A DNA stretch of 61,133 nt from CAIVPM01 sp964477265 (GTDB taxonomy: Bacteria; Bacteroidota; Bacteroidia; Chitinophagales; Chitinophagaceae), in contig CAYZDJ010000017.1 of assembly GCA_964477265.1 (NCBI GenBank), positions 1-61,133 on the forward strand, in the 5' to 3' direction. The position numbers were made by a program, and so were the translations under genes. A model generated the notes under the pieces. The model saw only the letters and a list, made by a program, of their open reading frames with translations. It was not told the origin of the DNA and searched no databases. Positions 7,691 to 17,395 of the stretch are shown one piece after another; the stretch's first letter is position 1; every line of letters starts with the position of its first letter.

Positions 7691-8533
7691 ATGTCTATAA
7701 TCTTCACGCAAATAATAAATTGATTAAAAGTGTTTCATTGCTGGTTTTTTGCAATTGTTAAAACAGATGTATGTTATAAAAAACAAACAATGAGAAGGTC
7801 TTGAAATTTTAGAACTCTTTATATAATAGGAAGTAGACCATTTTTTCTAGGTTCTTGCCGAGAAATCTGTCGAAAATTTTAATAATTATTTTCGGTTCTT
7901 CTTTACTAGAAATAACGGATAATAATTGCTGCAAGCCCTTACTTTTACTAAAACATTTGTGATGAATGTGAACCTAAATAACCTGCCTGAATAGAAAGAT
8001 TATTTTACTGATAACGAAGGAGAAGAGTGGAAACCTAATCCTGCAAGGAATTACTGCAGAATGTGTTACATACAATGCAATTGTTGCAATGCTGCATTAA
8101 ATGTGGAATTAAACAGTGATGATGAAAAAAGGTTTTTATGAAAGTAATTGGTATTTATATAGTAGGATAGAAAATGCTGGCATCGTTAAGAAAAATGCAA
8201 AACATTAAAATAGTCTTTTCCTATTTGTTAAGGAAGATGATATTGTTGACAAGAATTACTAAATCACTATTCGCAACTAAATAGATATTTTGCTGTTGTT
8301 TAAGGAATGGATTGCAACAATTACTGAAGATAAATTTGAAGATGAATGGGTATTGTTTGTTTAAGAAGTTTGTTTAAGTGTGGTTTATCTTAAAACGGAA
8401 TTATATCTCTTAACCGAAAATTAAACAAAGCAGGAAACGCAGGATTTGCAAAAAAAATCAGCAATGCATTGCGATTTCTTTGCGAAAACCTTTGTGAATT
8501 TTGTGGTTAAACTTTAGCTATGATTTTTTCTTT
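7691..8533. other. Gene-poor stretch after the accessory operon
   Basis: No intact gene longer than a few dozen codons is seen here. The middle (7962-8364) reads as a decayed gene and is listed separately. The right end (about 8473-8516) contains the word-like repeat text TTTGCGAAAACC and TTTGTGGTTAAA, similar to a repeat at 51554-51650. No tRNA or obvious integrase attachment site is visible, although the stretch separates mobile-looking genes from core genes. Confidence 0.5.
7962..8364 (+). pseudogene. Decayed hypothetical gene (in-frame stops and one frameshift)
   Basis: Reading from ATG 7962 gives a short peptide, a TAG, then protein-like text in the same frame (EGEEWKPNPARNYCRMC, a cysteine-rich run) up to a TGA. 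Shifting by one base at about 8127, at a poly-A run, continues with GFYESNWYLYSRIENAG. After three further stops the frame ends in a coherent C-terminus, FKEWIATITEDKFEDEW, at TAA 8362-8364. Several disablements with sensible peptide between them suggest a dead gene of about 130 codons. I do not recognise the family. Chance in AT-rich DNA remains possible. Confidence 0.35.
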
Positions 8534-9643
8534 ATGAAGTATCTAAAATCTTTTTTTACCCCAAAAAACACTGCACTAACTATTGTTATGGTGGCAATAT
8601 TTTGTTTTGAGCAAAATAGTTTTTGGGTAGAAAAATATTACAGCAATGGCATTTATAAATTTACTTCTATTGCACAAAGAGTTTTGTTTTCATGGCTTCC
8701 ATTTAGCATTGGCGATGTCTTGTACATTCTTATTTCAATATATATTCTTGTAAAAATTGTAAAGTTTATCAAACGAATTATTACAGAAAAGGAAAGGTTA
8801 AGTATTGTAAAAAAAGCTGTAGGAAAAACAATACAATCTGCAGCAATTGCATTTATTGTTTTTAAATTATTGTGGGGAATAAATTATAGCAGGGTAGGGG
8901 TTACACAGCAATTTGATTTGCACAAAAGCAACTATACCAAAGATGAGTTAGTTGAACTGACAACTGATTTAATTTTTGATGCTAATTATTGCAGAAAGCA
9001 AATTGCTGATACTAATTTGCCACAGCTTAATATTGATTCTATTTTTATTGAAACAGAAAATTGCTATGCAAAAATTAGTAAATATTATCCTTTCCTTACG
9101 GTGAAGCAGTTTGCTGTAAAGCCAAGCTTGTACAGCGTTGCAGGAAACTACCTTGGCTATACAGGCTATTACAATCCATTTACAGGTGAGGCACAGGTAA
9201 GGAGTGATTTACCTAAGATTTTATTGCCTTTTATTTGTTGTCATGAAGTAGCTCATCAACTAGGGTATGCAAGTGAGGAAGAAGCCAATTTTATTGGGTT
9301 TTTAGCAGCCAATGAATCTAATAATATTGCATTCAGGTATTCTTTAGACTTAGAGTTGCTTGATTATGCACAACATGAATTGATGGTAAAGTTTTTTAGC
9401 GAAATGGATGTTAAAGGGTTTATAACTACTTCTTACAGCATGAGGGATTGCATGAGTAAGCAGGTTAAAAAAGACAGAAAGCAGATAAAGGAGTTTTTTA
9501 TTGCAAACAGAAAAGATATATCAAATGTCAGCAATTTTGTTTACGATAAATATTTAAAAGCAAATAAACAACCTACAGGAATTACAAGCTACAATACAGT
9601 AATAGACTGGGTTTTGAACTATAGAAAGAAATTCAGAAAATAA
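8534..9643 (+). CDS. DUF3810 family membrane metalloprotease-like protein
   Basis: The protein is 369 residues from the ATG at 8534. Earlier in-frame codons from TTG 8501 overlap a word-like repeat and are unlikely to be coding. Two or three hydrophobic segments occupy the first ~130 residues (one near 15-30, one near 55-75, one near 105-125), and the rest is outside the membrane. The zinc-protease motif HEVAHQLGYASEEEANF carries H237, E238 and H241, with a downstream EE likely giving the third ligand. This layout matches the DUF3810 family of Bacteroidota and Firmicutes, whose substrate is unknown. BshB1 follows 36 bp later on the same strand, probably co-transcribed. Confidence 0.8.
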   Translation: MKYLKSFFTPKNTALTIVMVAIFCFEQNSFWVEKYYSNGIYKFTSIAQRVLFSWLPFSIGDVLYILISIYILVKIVKFIKRIITEKERLSIVKKAVGKTIQSAAIAFIVFKLLWGINYSRVGVTQQFDLHKSNYTKDELVELTTDLIFDANYCRKQIADTNLPQLNIDSIFIETENCYAKISKYYPFLTVKQFAVKPSLYSVAGNYLGYTGYYNPFTGEAQVRSDLPKILLPFICCHEVAHQLGYASEEEANFIGFLAANESNNIAFRYSLDLELLDYAQHELMVKFFSEMDVKGFITTSYSMRDCMSKQVKKDRKQIKEFFIANRKDISNVSNFVYDKYLKANKQPTGITSYNTVIDWVLNYRKKFRK

Positions 9644-9679
9644 TATTTAAACCATAATATTCAAAAAAATAATAATAAA

Positions 9680-10411
9680 ATGACTGTAGATATTTTGGCT
9701 TTTGGCGTACATCCAGATGATATAGAATTAAGTTGTGCAGGCACATTATTGGCAGCTATTGCAGATGGTAAAAAAGTTGCGATTGTAGATTTAACGCAAG
9801 GCGAATTGGGAACAAGGGGAAGTGCTGAAACAAGAAAAATTGAAGCAGAAAATGCAGCTAAAGTTTTGGGGGTAAGTGTTAGAGAAAATTTAAAAATGGC
9901 TGATGGCTTTTTTGCAAATGATGAAGCCCACCAAAGAAAAATAATACAGGTAATAAGAAAGTATAAGCCACAAATTATTTTGTGCAATGCACCAAGCGAC
10001 AGACATCCAGATCATGGCAGAAGTGCCAGGCTTGTTGCTGATGCTGCGTTTTTAAGTGGCTTGCGTAAAATAGAAACCACTGATGATGCAGGAAACATGC
10101 AGGAAAAGCACAGGCCATCGTATGTGTTTCATTACATACAGGATAAATATATTGAACCAGATTTTTTAATTGATATATCTGCACATCACGATAAAAAGGT
10201 TGAAAGCATTTTATGCTATACTACTCAATTTCATAGTACAGACAACACAGAGCCACAAACCTATATTTCGTCTCCAATGTTTTTAGATACTATAAAGGCA
10301 CGTGCTATGATGCTTGGCAAAAGAATTGGTGTGCAATATGCCGAAGGCTTTATCAGTGAAAAAATGCTTGGCTTAAAAAGCTTTGATGCGTTAATTGCCA
10401 ATGAAACATAG
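9680..10411 (+). CDS. bshB1: Bacillithiol biosynthesis deacetylase BshB1
   Basis: This 243-residue LmbE/PIG-L family enzyme removes the acetyl group from GlcNAc-malate to give GlcN-malate, the second step of bacillithiol synthesis in the cytosol. The zinc motif HPDD lies at residues 11-14, and HPDH at 109-112 completes the metal site. TQGELGTRGS and the C-terminal RIGVQYAEGF are typical of the BshB1 subfamily, and the length is normal for it. The glycosyltransferase (bshA) and ligase (bshC) are not in the window. A hairpin terminator follows, so the gene ends a short unit begun by the DUF3810 gene. Confidence 0.9.
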   Translation: MTVDILAFGVHPDDIELSCAGTLLAAIADGKKVAIVDLTQGELGTRGSAETRKIEAENAAKVLGVSVRENLKMADGFFANDEAHQRKIIQVIRKYKPQIILCNAPSDRHPDHGRSARLVADAAFLSGLRKIETTDDAGNMQEKHRPSYVFHYIQDKYIEPDFLIDISAHHDKKVESILCYTTQFHSTDNTEPQTYISSPMFLDTIKARAMMLGKRIGVQYAEGFISEKMLGLKSFDALIANET

Positions 10412-10458
10412 AGCTGCTTAAATTTCATTGAACTTTATATAAGATTACTATAAAAAAT

Positions 10459-10493
10459 AATGTCCTTGTTTTAAAGCTAGGACATTTTCTTTT
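10459..10493 (+). terminator. Terminator after bshB1
   Basis: An 8-bp stem (AATGTCCT / AGGACATT) with a 12-nt loop runs into a T-rich tract about 50 bp after the bshB1 stop. Confidence 0.7.
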
Positions 10494-10605
10494 GCAACTA
10501 TCATATAACCTATCAACCATTCACCCCATGTCATTAGCCATTCATAACTTTCCTGTTATCAAAACATTTTATCATTTACATTTACTACCTAAAAAAATTA
10601 ACTGA

Positions 10606-13203
10606 ATGAAAAAATTAATCCTCTTAGCTATTCCCACACTTTTATGTGGTAGTATAGCAAAAGCTCAGTTCGACATTGAGTCACTTAAGGCTCAAATGGG
10701 ATCGATGATGAAAGCCCCAAAAGACTCTAGTAAATCTGGTGGTAAAAAAGCAACTGTTGCCGAAAAAACCAAAGGCAATACAAAGCACGAAGGTCTGTTT
10801 ACATTGTATCAGGACACTGCAACTGGAAGCATGCAGATGTATGTTAAAAAAGATCAGCTTGGTAAAGAATTTATTTATCAGAGTTTTTCTATTAATGGAC
10901 CAACTGCCTTGTTTTTAAACCAAAATATGATACGCAGCACCATGGTGTTTAAAATGGTAAGAGCTTTTGATAGGATTGAATTCCATTTGGTAAATACAGA
11001 TTTTTATTATGACAAGAATAACGCTATTAGCAAAACTGCCAATGTAGATAAAGCTGAAGCTGTTTTTTATACAGATAAGTTTGCAGTGGAAGATAGCCTT
11101 GGTTATTTAGTAAGTGGCGATGGTTTATTCATTAGTGAAAAGCTTGACCCTGTAAAACCACCAAGCTTACCTTCATTCTTTGGACCAGGTTTAACATTTG
11201 GTTTGGGGCAATTAAGCTCATCAAAATCTAAATATTATTCTGTTCGCTCATACCCTAATAATACAGATGTTGTAGTAGATATGGCTTACGATAATCCTTC
11301 TGCACTTGTGGGTGCTGCTGATATTACTGACCCACGTTATGTGCGTGTTCGTATGCAACATAGTTTTATTGAAATGCCTAAAAATGATTTTAAACCTCGT
11401 AAAGATGATCAACGTGTTGGTTATTTTATGGATCAGGTTACTAATCAAACAAGCACAAGCCCAGTACCTTATAAAGACATGATTCATCGTTGGAATTTGG
11501 TAAAGAAAGATCCAACAGCAGCATTGAGCGAACCTGTTGAACCAATTGTATGGTGGGTAGAAAATACAACACCTGTTGAATATCGTCAAACAATTGTACA
11601 AGCTGGATTAAAATGGAATGAAGCTTTTGAAAAAGCAGGTTTTAAAAATGCTGTACAAATGAAAATTATGCCTGATACTGCAACTTGGGATCCTGCTGAT
11701 ATTCGTTACAACGTTATCCGTTGGGTAGCAAGTGCTGCTCCTGGTTATGGTGCAATAGGACCAAGCTTTACAAATCCAAGAACAGGACAAATTTTGGGTG
11801 CAGATATTACAGTTGAATGGTTTAGTGGTAGTGCTACCCCAATTTTTGATGAATTATATAATGGCTCAACTGCTGCTGAAACAAATACTTTAGGTAATGT
11901 ATTGCCTTGGAAAGAAAATAACCATAATCATAATAATTGCACATTGGCCCAAGAGTTAAAGGCACAATATATTACAGGTATTACAGCATTGGAAGCTGTT
12001 GGTGCAAGTGAAGGTGAATTGAAAGAAATGCACAAACAATTCTTGACGTATTTAATTATGCACGAAATGGGGCATACTATGGGTTTAATGCATAATATGA
12101 AAGCAAGCCAAATGCTATCTCCTGCTGAAGTAAATAACACTGCTATTACTCATAAATTTGGAACAATGGCAAGCGTTATGGACTATCCATCTATTAACGT
12201 TGCACTTGACAGAACTAAACAAGGAGACTACTATACAACAATGGCTGGACCTTATGATTGGTGGGCTATTGAATATGGCTATAGACAATTTGAAAATAGC
12301 TATGATGAAGAAATGGGTTTAACTAAAATCCTTTCTCGCAGCAACGAACCATATTTAATTTTTGGTAATGATGGTGATGATATGCGTAGTCCAGGAAAAG
12401 CAATTGACCCAAGAGTAAACGTAAATGACTTTACCAACGATATGATGACTTATGCTGAAGACAGATACAAATTGGTAAATAATTTAATGGGTAAATTGGT
12501 TGCAAAATATGCAAAACCAAATCAGTCTTATGCAGAATTAAGATCAAGATATGGTACTGTAAATCGTCAAAGAGCAGATATGACAAGTGCTTTAAGCAGA
12601 TATATTGGTGGTGTGTATATTGACAGAAGCCAACCAGAACAAAAAAGTGCTAATAAACCAATGACACCAACGCCTGTAGCTACACAAAAGAAAGCTGTTG
12701 AGTTGTTAACCAAATATGTTTTTGCACCAACTGCTTTTGATGCAGATGCACAAGTGTTTCCTTATTTGCAACGTCAACGTAGAGGTTATGACCAAGGGTT
12801 GGAAGATTTTAAAGTAACAAGTGTTCCTTTCTCTATGCAGTATAGTGCATTAATACACATACTACATCCAAATACATTGGCTCGTGTTACTAATACTCGT
12901 TTATATGGCAATACATATAGCGTTGCAGATGTAATGAGCGATTTAACTAAAGGTATTTTTGATGCAGATATAACTGGAAATGTAAATATTTATCGTCAAA
13001 ATGCACAAACAGTTTATATTGATTTATTGGCTGCAATTACAAGTGGAAAAGCAGGACATGATGATATTGCAGTTAGTGCAGCACGTTATACGTTAAAGAA
13101 AATTAAAGCAAAGTTAGCAGCAGCAGTTAGTACTAATGAAGAAACAAAAGCTCATAGAGCTAACTTGATTTTCTTAATTGATGATGCTACAACTGTAAAA
13201 TAA
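10606..13203 (+). CDS. Secreted zinc-dependent metalloprotease (DUF5117/DUF5118 type)
   Basis: The protein is 865 residues. A signal peptide (KKLILLAIPTLLCGSIAKA) ends before QF, so it is exported. The central part has the metzincin-like zinc motif HEMGHTMGLMH (H486, E487, H490, H496) followed by a Met-turn-like SVMDYPS near residue 522. The N-terminal GLFTLYQDTATGSMQMYV and the overall layout match the large zinc-dependent metalloproteases with DUF5118 and DUF5117 upstream of the catalytic domain, which are common in Bacteroidota. Substrates are unknown. No T9SS sorting domain is seen at the C-terminus, so it is probably periplasmic or released by another route. It is a single gene closed by a strong terminator. 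Confidence 0.85.
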   Translation: MKKLILLAIPTLLCGSIAKAQFDIESLKAQMGSMMKAPKDSSKSGGKKATVAEKTKGNTKHEGLFTLYQDTATGSMQMYVKKDQLGKEFIYQSFSINGPTALFLNQNMIRSTMVFKMVRAFDRIEFHLVNTDFYYDKNNAISKTANVDKAEAVFYTDKFAVEDSLGYLVSGDGLFISEKLDPVKPPSLPSFFGPGLTFGLGQLSSSKSKYYSVRSYPNNTDVVVDMAYDNPSALVGAADITDPRYVRVRMQHSFIEMPKNDFKPRKDDQRVGYFMDQVTNQTSTSPVPYKDMIHRWNLVKKDPTAALSEPVEPIVWWVENTTPVEYRQTIVQAGLKWNEAFEKAGFKNAVQMKIMPDTATWDPADIRYNVIRWVASAAPGYGAIGPSFTNPRTGQILGADITVEWFSGSATPIFDELYNGSTAAETNTLGNVLPWKENNHNHNNCTLAQELKAQYITGITALEAVGASEGELKEMHKQFLTYLIMHEMGHTMGLMHNMKASQMLSPAEVNNTAITHKFGTMASVMDYPSINVALDRTKQGDYYTTMAGPYDWWAIEYGYRQFENSYDEEMGLTKILSRSNEPYLIFGNDGDDMRSPGKAIDPRVNVNDFTNDMMTYAEDRYKLVNNLMGKLVAKYAKPNQSYAELRSRYGTVNRQRADMTSALSRYIGGVYIDRSQPEQKSANKPMTPTPVATQKKAVELLTKYVFAPTAFDADAQVFPYLQRQRRGYDQGLEDFKVTSVPFSMQYSALIHILHPNTLARVTNTRLYGNTYSVADVMSDLTKGIFDADITGNVNIYRQNAQTVYIDLLAAITSGKAGHDDIAVSAARYTLKKIKAKLAAAVSTNEETKAHRANLIFLIDDATTVK

Positions 13204-13234
13204 TTATTTGAGTTACGAGTAAATATTATGCATA

Positions 13235-13270
13235 AAAAAGCCCCTGCATTTATGATGTCAGGGGCTTTTT
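13235..13270. terminator. Strong hairpin terminator after the metalloprotease gene
   Basis: A 12-bp perfect stem (AAAAAGCCCCTG / CAGGGGCTTTTT) with a 12-nt loop lies 31 bp after the stop. Its A and T tracts would work in both directions. It ends 16 bp before the start of the next gene, so that gene needs a promoter inside or very near the hairpin, or depends on read-through. Confidence 0.85.
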
Positions 13271-13286
13271 GTATATGTTTGTTAAT

Positions 13287-14549
13287 ATGATGAAGATAAA
13301 ACTACTCATATCATTTTTATTTATAACTGGACTTGTGCAAGCACAATCCATACTTTCGGGTGCGTTTAAAATGCAACATTATTTGCCAATGCTGCAAGGC
13401 AAAAGGGTAGGGTTGTTTGCCAATCATACTTCTGTTATAAATAACACGCACTTGGTAGATACTTTAATTAGTTGTAAAGTAAATGTTGCAAAAATTTTTG
13501 CACCTGAACATGGCTTTAGAGGAAGGGCTGATGCTGGAGAAAAATTAAATAATTCTATAGATTCAGCAACAAAAATTCCTATTGTTTCTTTATATGGTAA
13601 ACACCTTAAACCTAATGCTGATGAGCTTTTGGATATAGATATAATGTTGTTTGATATACAGGATGTGGGCGTTAGGTTTTACACTTATATATCATCGCTT
13701 CAGTATTTTATTGAGGCTGCTATTGAGAATGACAAGCAATTGATTATTTTGGACAGACCCAACCCAAATGGATTTTATGTCGATGGCCCTGTGCTAGACA
13801 GCAATTATAAAAGTTTTGTGGGGATGCAGCCTGTGCCAATGGTATATGGAATGACGATTGGCGAGTATGCAAAAATGCTGATAGGAGAGCAGTGGCTTGA
13901 TTGGAAATACACGAGAAAAATTGATGATAAAACTTCGTTGAGCAGAATGTTGGGTTTTGAAGAAAAAAGAAAAAACTTTAAGCTGACTGTAATTGCGTGT
14001 AGTAACTACACACATAAAAGTAAATATGTTTTGCCAGTAAAACCCTCGCCAAATCTGGGTTCTATGGCAAGTGTGTATTGGTATCCTTCTATCGCTTTAT
14101 TTGAAGGCACAACAATAAGTGAGGGTAGGGGAACAGACAATCCATTTTGCATTTTTGGTCATCCAGATTTTAGCGATACCTTATTTTCATTTACACCAAC
14201 AAGTAGAAATGGTGCTAAGGAACCTAAGTTTAAAAACCAAAAATGTTATGGATGGAATGTTTACAATTCAAACACAACAACAGTTTTGCAACAAATTAAT
14301 AATCGATTGCAAATAAAATATTTACTTAATGCTTATAAATCGTTTAATAAAAAAGATAGCTTTTTTATTAAACCAAAAATTGATTTACCTACAGAATATT
14401 TCTTTAATAAAATAGCAGGCAGCAATGTATTAATGCAGCAAATTGAACAAGGCATTAGTGAACTGGAAATAAGGAAAAGCTGGAAAACTAAAATTGATGC
14501 CTTTAAAAAAATAAGGAAAAAATACCTGCTGTATAAAGATTTCGAGTGA
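13287..14549 (+). CDS. Exo-beta-N-acetylmuramidase NamZ-like (DUF1343), exported
   Basis: The protein is 420 residues. I take the ATG at 13287 (the ATG at 13290 is equally good) because the in-frame TTG at 13269 lies inside the upstream terminator, and because the signal peptide MKIKLLISFLFITGLVQA then starts at the N-terminus. Family motifs are clear: VGLFANHTSV, APEHGFRG, DIQDVGVRFYTY, DRPNPNG and EGTTISEGRGTDNPF. DUF1343 includes NamZ, shown to release non-reducing-end MurNAc from peptidoglycan fragments in Bacillus and Tannerella, so the likely role is periplasmic cell-wall recycling. The next gene is convergent and ends 9 bp away. Confidence 0.85.
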   Translation: MMKIKLLISFLFITGLVQAQSILSGAFKMQHYLPMLQGKRVGLFANHTSVINNTHLVDTLISCKVNVAKIFAPEHGFRGRADAGEKLNNSIDSATKIPIVSLYGKHLKPNADELLDIDIMLFDIQDVGVRFYTYISSLQYFIEAAIENDKQLIILDRPNPNGFYVDGPVLDSNYKSFVGMQPVPMVYGMTIGEYAKMLIGEQWLDWKYTRKIDDKTSLSRMLGFEEKRKNFKLTVIACSNYTHKSKYVLPVKPSPNLGSMASVYWYPSIALFEGTTISEGRGTDNPFCIFGHPDFSDTLFSFTPTSRNGAKEPKFKNQKCYGWNVYNSNTTTVLQQINNRLQIKYLLNAYKSFNKKDSFFIKPKIDLPTEYFFNKIAGSNVLMQQIEQGISELEIRKSWKTKIDAFKKIRKKYLLYKDFE

Positions 14550-14557
14550 TACTAAAC

Positions 14558-16009
14558 TTACTTCTTTCCTTTGTTTTCAATAATTCTATCAAACTGGCTA
14601 AAGCTTAATTCCTTTGCAATTATTTTTTTATTTTCATCAAGCAAATAAAAAACCGGGGTTTGAATAAAATTGTAAGATTGCCTGAAAGGTATCTCGCCAC
14701 TTAGTAAAACATTAGCAGCAGCTGCTTTGCTTTCATAAACATACAGCCAGTCGCTCGATAAATCTTTTTCTTTAATTATCTTGTGTAGTTCTGGCATTAA
14801 ATCATATTCTGATAAAATACTGTAAACTGTTACTCCTGCTGCTTTCCATTTAGCTTTATAAAAAGAATCCAGCACAGGAATTTCCTGCCTGCAATGCCCA
14901 CAAGTTGGGCTCCAATAAGCCACAAAAGTATATTTGGATTTTACATTATACAACGAAACTATCTTGCCTAAGGTATCTGTTAAATTTAAAGGCTGTGCAG
15001 CCAAGCCAAGCTGGGCTTGTATTTGATAGAAAATCTTATCTATGATAGTTTTTTTGGACTTTGCATCCAAAAACGAAGTGTCTCCTTTTAAGTAATAATC
15101 AGTGCCCAAATAAATAAATACCTTGTCTTGCCCCATATATTCAGGCTTTAGATATTTATTAGTGAATTTTAGCAACAGATAAGCATACATTTCTTTATTG
15201 CTTTTTGCATAAAGCAGCATATACTTAATTTGTGGTATAATGCTATCTGCTTCTGGTGAAATATAGTTCTTAAAATACTCATCAATTTTATGAATAAAAA
15301 ATGGAGTGCGTAAAAGCCTTTCATCAGTAAAGTCAACATCGTCTAAATAATGCTCTTTAATAAAATGAAATGGATATGTTGAATCTACTTTACCAGTTGC
15401 AGGGTTAATGTAAGATTCTGGAGTTTCAGGTATTGTGTTTGCCTTTAAAAACTTTACCACAAGGCTGTTTTCATTCTTAGTTAAAAAGTTAGTTCTGAAT
15501 TTTTTGAACTCACTGTTTTTAGCTTCAATCTCATATTTTATTTTTATAGAATCATCATGTGTTTTTGCTGATGTATAATTAGCTACCAATGCCTTTGCCG
15601 CTTTGTCAAATTCAATTCGCTTTTCGTTATATTGCTTAAACAAATCATTTTCAATAGAGCCAATAATAGTAGGAGGAGCCTGGCGAGAAGTATCTGAAAC
15701 AATTTTAAAATGCTGTTCATCACCAATTATAATATCAAACAATGGCACATAGTTCTTTGTTACAATTAAATAAATGCCACCTACTAATTTTTTACCTCTG
15801 AAATGCCCAACAGACTTGCTGTTTAGCACACAGCTATCAACAATAGAATTTGAGGAGCCATAATATGTTGCCAATAACACTGTATCATTTTGTAAGGGCT
15901 TTAGTGTAATTTCAATATCGTAAGTGCTGTCTGTATTTGCTTTTTTAGTTTGGCTGTTTGCGTGAAAGCTGATGACTAAAACGGAAAGAAGTAAAAATAT
16001 AAATTTCAT
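14558..16009 (-). CDS. TlpA-family thioredoxin-like lipid/periplasmic disulfide protein with DUF4369/DUF5106-like N-terminus
   Basis: The protein is 483 residues and starts with a signal peptide ending SFHANSQ. The first ~120 residues form a beta-rich DUF4369-like domain, and the middle is helical and resembles DUF5106. Residues ~340-480 are a thioredoxin fold with the redox motif WSPTCGHC (C370, C373). This architecture is common in Bacteroidota periplasmic reductases of the TlpA/ResA type, which reduce disulfides of exported proteins or cytochromes; the partner here is not evident. The gene is convergent with the NamZ gene, only 8 bp lying between their stop codons, and shares no operon with the DUF2130 gene upstream, which is 106 bp away on the same strand. 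Confidence 0.8.
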   Translation of the reverse strand: MKFIFLLLSVLVISFHANSQTKKANTDSTYDIEITLKPLQNDTVLLATYYGSSNSIVDSCVLNSKSVGHFRGKKLVGGIYLIVTKNYVPLFDIIIGDEQHFKIVSDTSRQAPPTIIGSIENDLFKQYNEKRIEFDKAAKALVANYTSAKTHDDSIKIKYEIEAKNSEFKKFRTNFLTKNENSLVVKFLKANTIPETPESYINPATGKVDSTYPFHFIKEHYLDDVDFTDERLLRTPFFIHKIDEYFKNYISPEADSIIPQIKYMLLYAKSNKEMYAYLLLKFTNKYLKPEYMGQDKVFIYLGTDYYLKGDTSFLDAKSKKTIIDKIFYQIQAQLGLAAQPLNLTDTLGKIVSLYNVKSKYTFVAYWSPTCGHCRQEIPVLDSFYKAKWKAAGVTVYSILSEYDLMPELHKIIKEKDLSSDWLYVYESKAAAANVLLSGEIPFRQSYNFIQTPVFYLLDENKKIIAKELSFSQFDRIIENKGKK

Positions 16010-16115
16010 TCAATTGTTTTTTCTATTGATACAAAATTGTATGGTTTTGCTGCCTGGTGTTTTTTATTTAACAAAAAATTAAGAAAGTGTTTTAGCTACT
16101 TCATATAGGAATAAT

Positions 16116-17348
16116 TTAATCCAGCAATAATGTTTCTTCATCATCAATCATGTTCAGGTTTATGCTATCCAATCCTGCTATACCTTCAATGCTACCACGT
16201 ATATGCGTTGCATTTAGCAATACTTTTTCAAGTTGCTTTTCCCTGGCTTTCCATAAACGCTCCATGGCATCGCGTTCTTTTTGAATAGATATTTTCATGC
16301 TCATAAATCCTTCACGTATAGCTTTCCATTGTTCGCCAAACTCGCTGCCAACAAGGTATTCATACAACATCACCATTTTATCTCCCTGGTTGTGCTGCGA
16401 CTTTTTTATTTCAAATATTTTAAGCAAAGCATTACGCAACAAAGCTGCTACACTTTTTACTTCACTAAAAGTACAAATGTAAACTCCATCTTTTTCACCA
16501 AAACGCTCCATGTCTTTTGGTAAAGTTTGTGTAACAATTATGGCAACATCTGCACCTAAACTTCTCATGTCAGCTTTTAATTTTTCAATCCAGTCATTTG
16601 CAAAATCTTTGGTACGTTTACTTTCATAAATAATTTTTCCAGCCTCTACGCCAAGTTTTGTGTGTACAGTTTGTATGCAGTCTGCACCACGCACGCCTTT
16701 TCCTACTTCAGTTACAGCATCAAAAGGAAAAGTTGCCCTTAATAAATCCTCCAATAATAACTCCTGAATTTCGCCTTGCAATTGCATACTGCCTTGCTCG
16801 GCTTTTTGCTTCATTTGCTGTGCAAGCTTACGTTGGTCTTCAAGTTGCTTCTCTTTTTCTGCAAGCTTTAAATTAAATTCTTCCTGCATTTGTGTAATGC
16901 GTTGTGCTTCTAATTTTCTAATTTCATCTGCAACTTTTTCCCTTTCTTCATTTACTTTTTTCTGCACGTTCAATTCGAGTTCAGCTTCCTTGTTTTTTAA
17001 TTCCCTTTCTTTAGTTAAATATTCCAATTCCTTTGCTTGTGCAGCTTTCAGTTTTTCATTCTTTTCTGTATCGGCTTGTTGCAATTGTTTTAGTTGATTT
17101 TCAAAATCGGCACTAATGGTTTTTGTTAACTGTTGTTGCAATTGGTTTTGCAAGGCATTTTTTTCCTGCTGCAAGCGTGTGTTGTATTCAAGCTCCTTTG
17201 CATTTATTTGTTGCTGCATTTGCAACTTCAATTCACTTTCTTTTTTTGCTTGCCATTCTTTTGCTTGTTGATTCAGTTGGTCTTTTATTCCATCTTGAGC
17301 TGAAAATATATGATTGCAATTAGGGCAAGTTATAGATAAAGTACTCAT
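16116..17348 (-). CDS. DUF2130 coiled-coil protein, possible PD-(D/E)XK fold
   Basis: The protein is 410 residues. The N-terminus carries a small zinc-ribbon-like CPNC (C8, C11). A long Gln/Lys/Glu-rich coiled coil follows, residues ~20-195. The globular part (200-400) starts with ELLLEDLLRATFPFD and matches DUF2130. It contains GADCIQTV followed by IIYESKRTKDF, a spacing of D and ExK reminiscent of PD-(D/E)XK nucleases; that assignment is inference. The layout resembles RmuC-type DNA-associated coiled-coil proteins. It is cytosolic, with no signal peptide or membrane segment. The TauE-like gene lies 47 bp upstream on the same strand, and I see no functional link to it. Confidence 0.8.
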   Translation of the reverse strand: MSTLSITCPNCNHIFSAQDGIKDQLNQQAKEWQAKKESELKLQMQQQINAKELEYNTRLQQEKNALQNQLQQQLTKTISADFENQLKQLQQADTEKNEKLKAAQAKELEYLTKERELKNKEAELELNVQKKVNEEREKVADEIRKLEAQRITQMQEEFNLKLAEKEKQLEDQRKLAQQMKQKAEQGSMQLQGEIQELLLEDLLRATFPFDAVTEVGKGVRGADCIQTVHTKLGVEAGKIIYESKRTKDFANDWIEKLKADMRSLGADVAIIVTQTLPKDMERFGEKDGVYICTFSEVKSVAALLRNALLKIFEIKKSQHNQGDKMVMLYEYLVGSEFGEQWKAIREGFMSMKISIQKERDAMERLWKAREKQLEKVLLNATHIRGSIEGIAGLDSINLNMIDDEETLLLD

Positions 17349-17395
17349 AGTTTTTTATAAAAATATTAAACAGCCAATATTAAATATTAAGTATT

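Noticed and set aside
8501..8533. N-terminal extension of the DUF3810 gene from TTG 8501
   Set aside because: The stretch is part of a word-like intergenic repeat, and the ATG at 8534 gives a normal family N-terminus.
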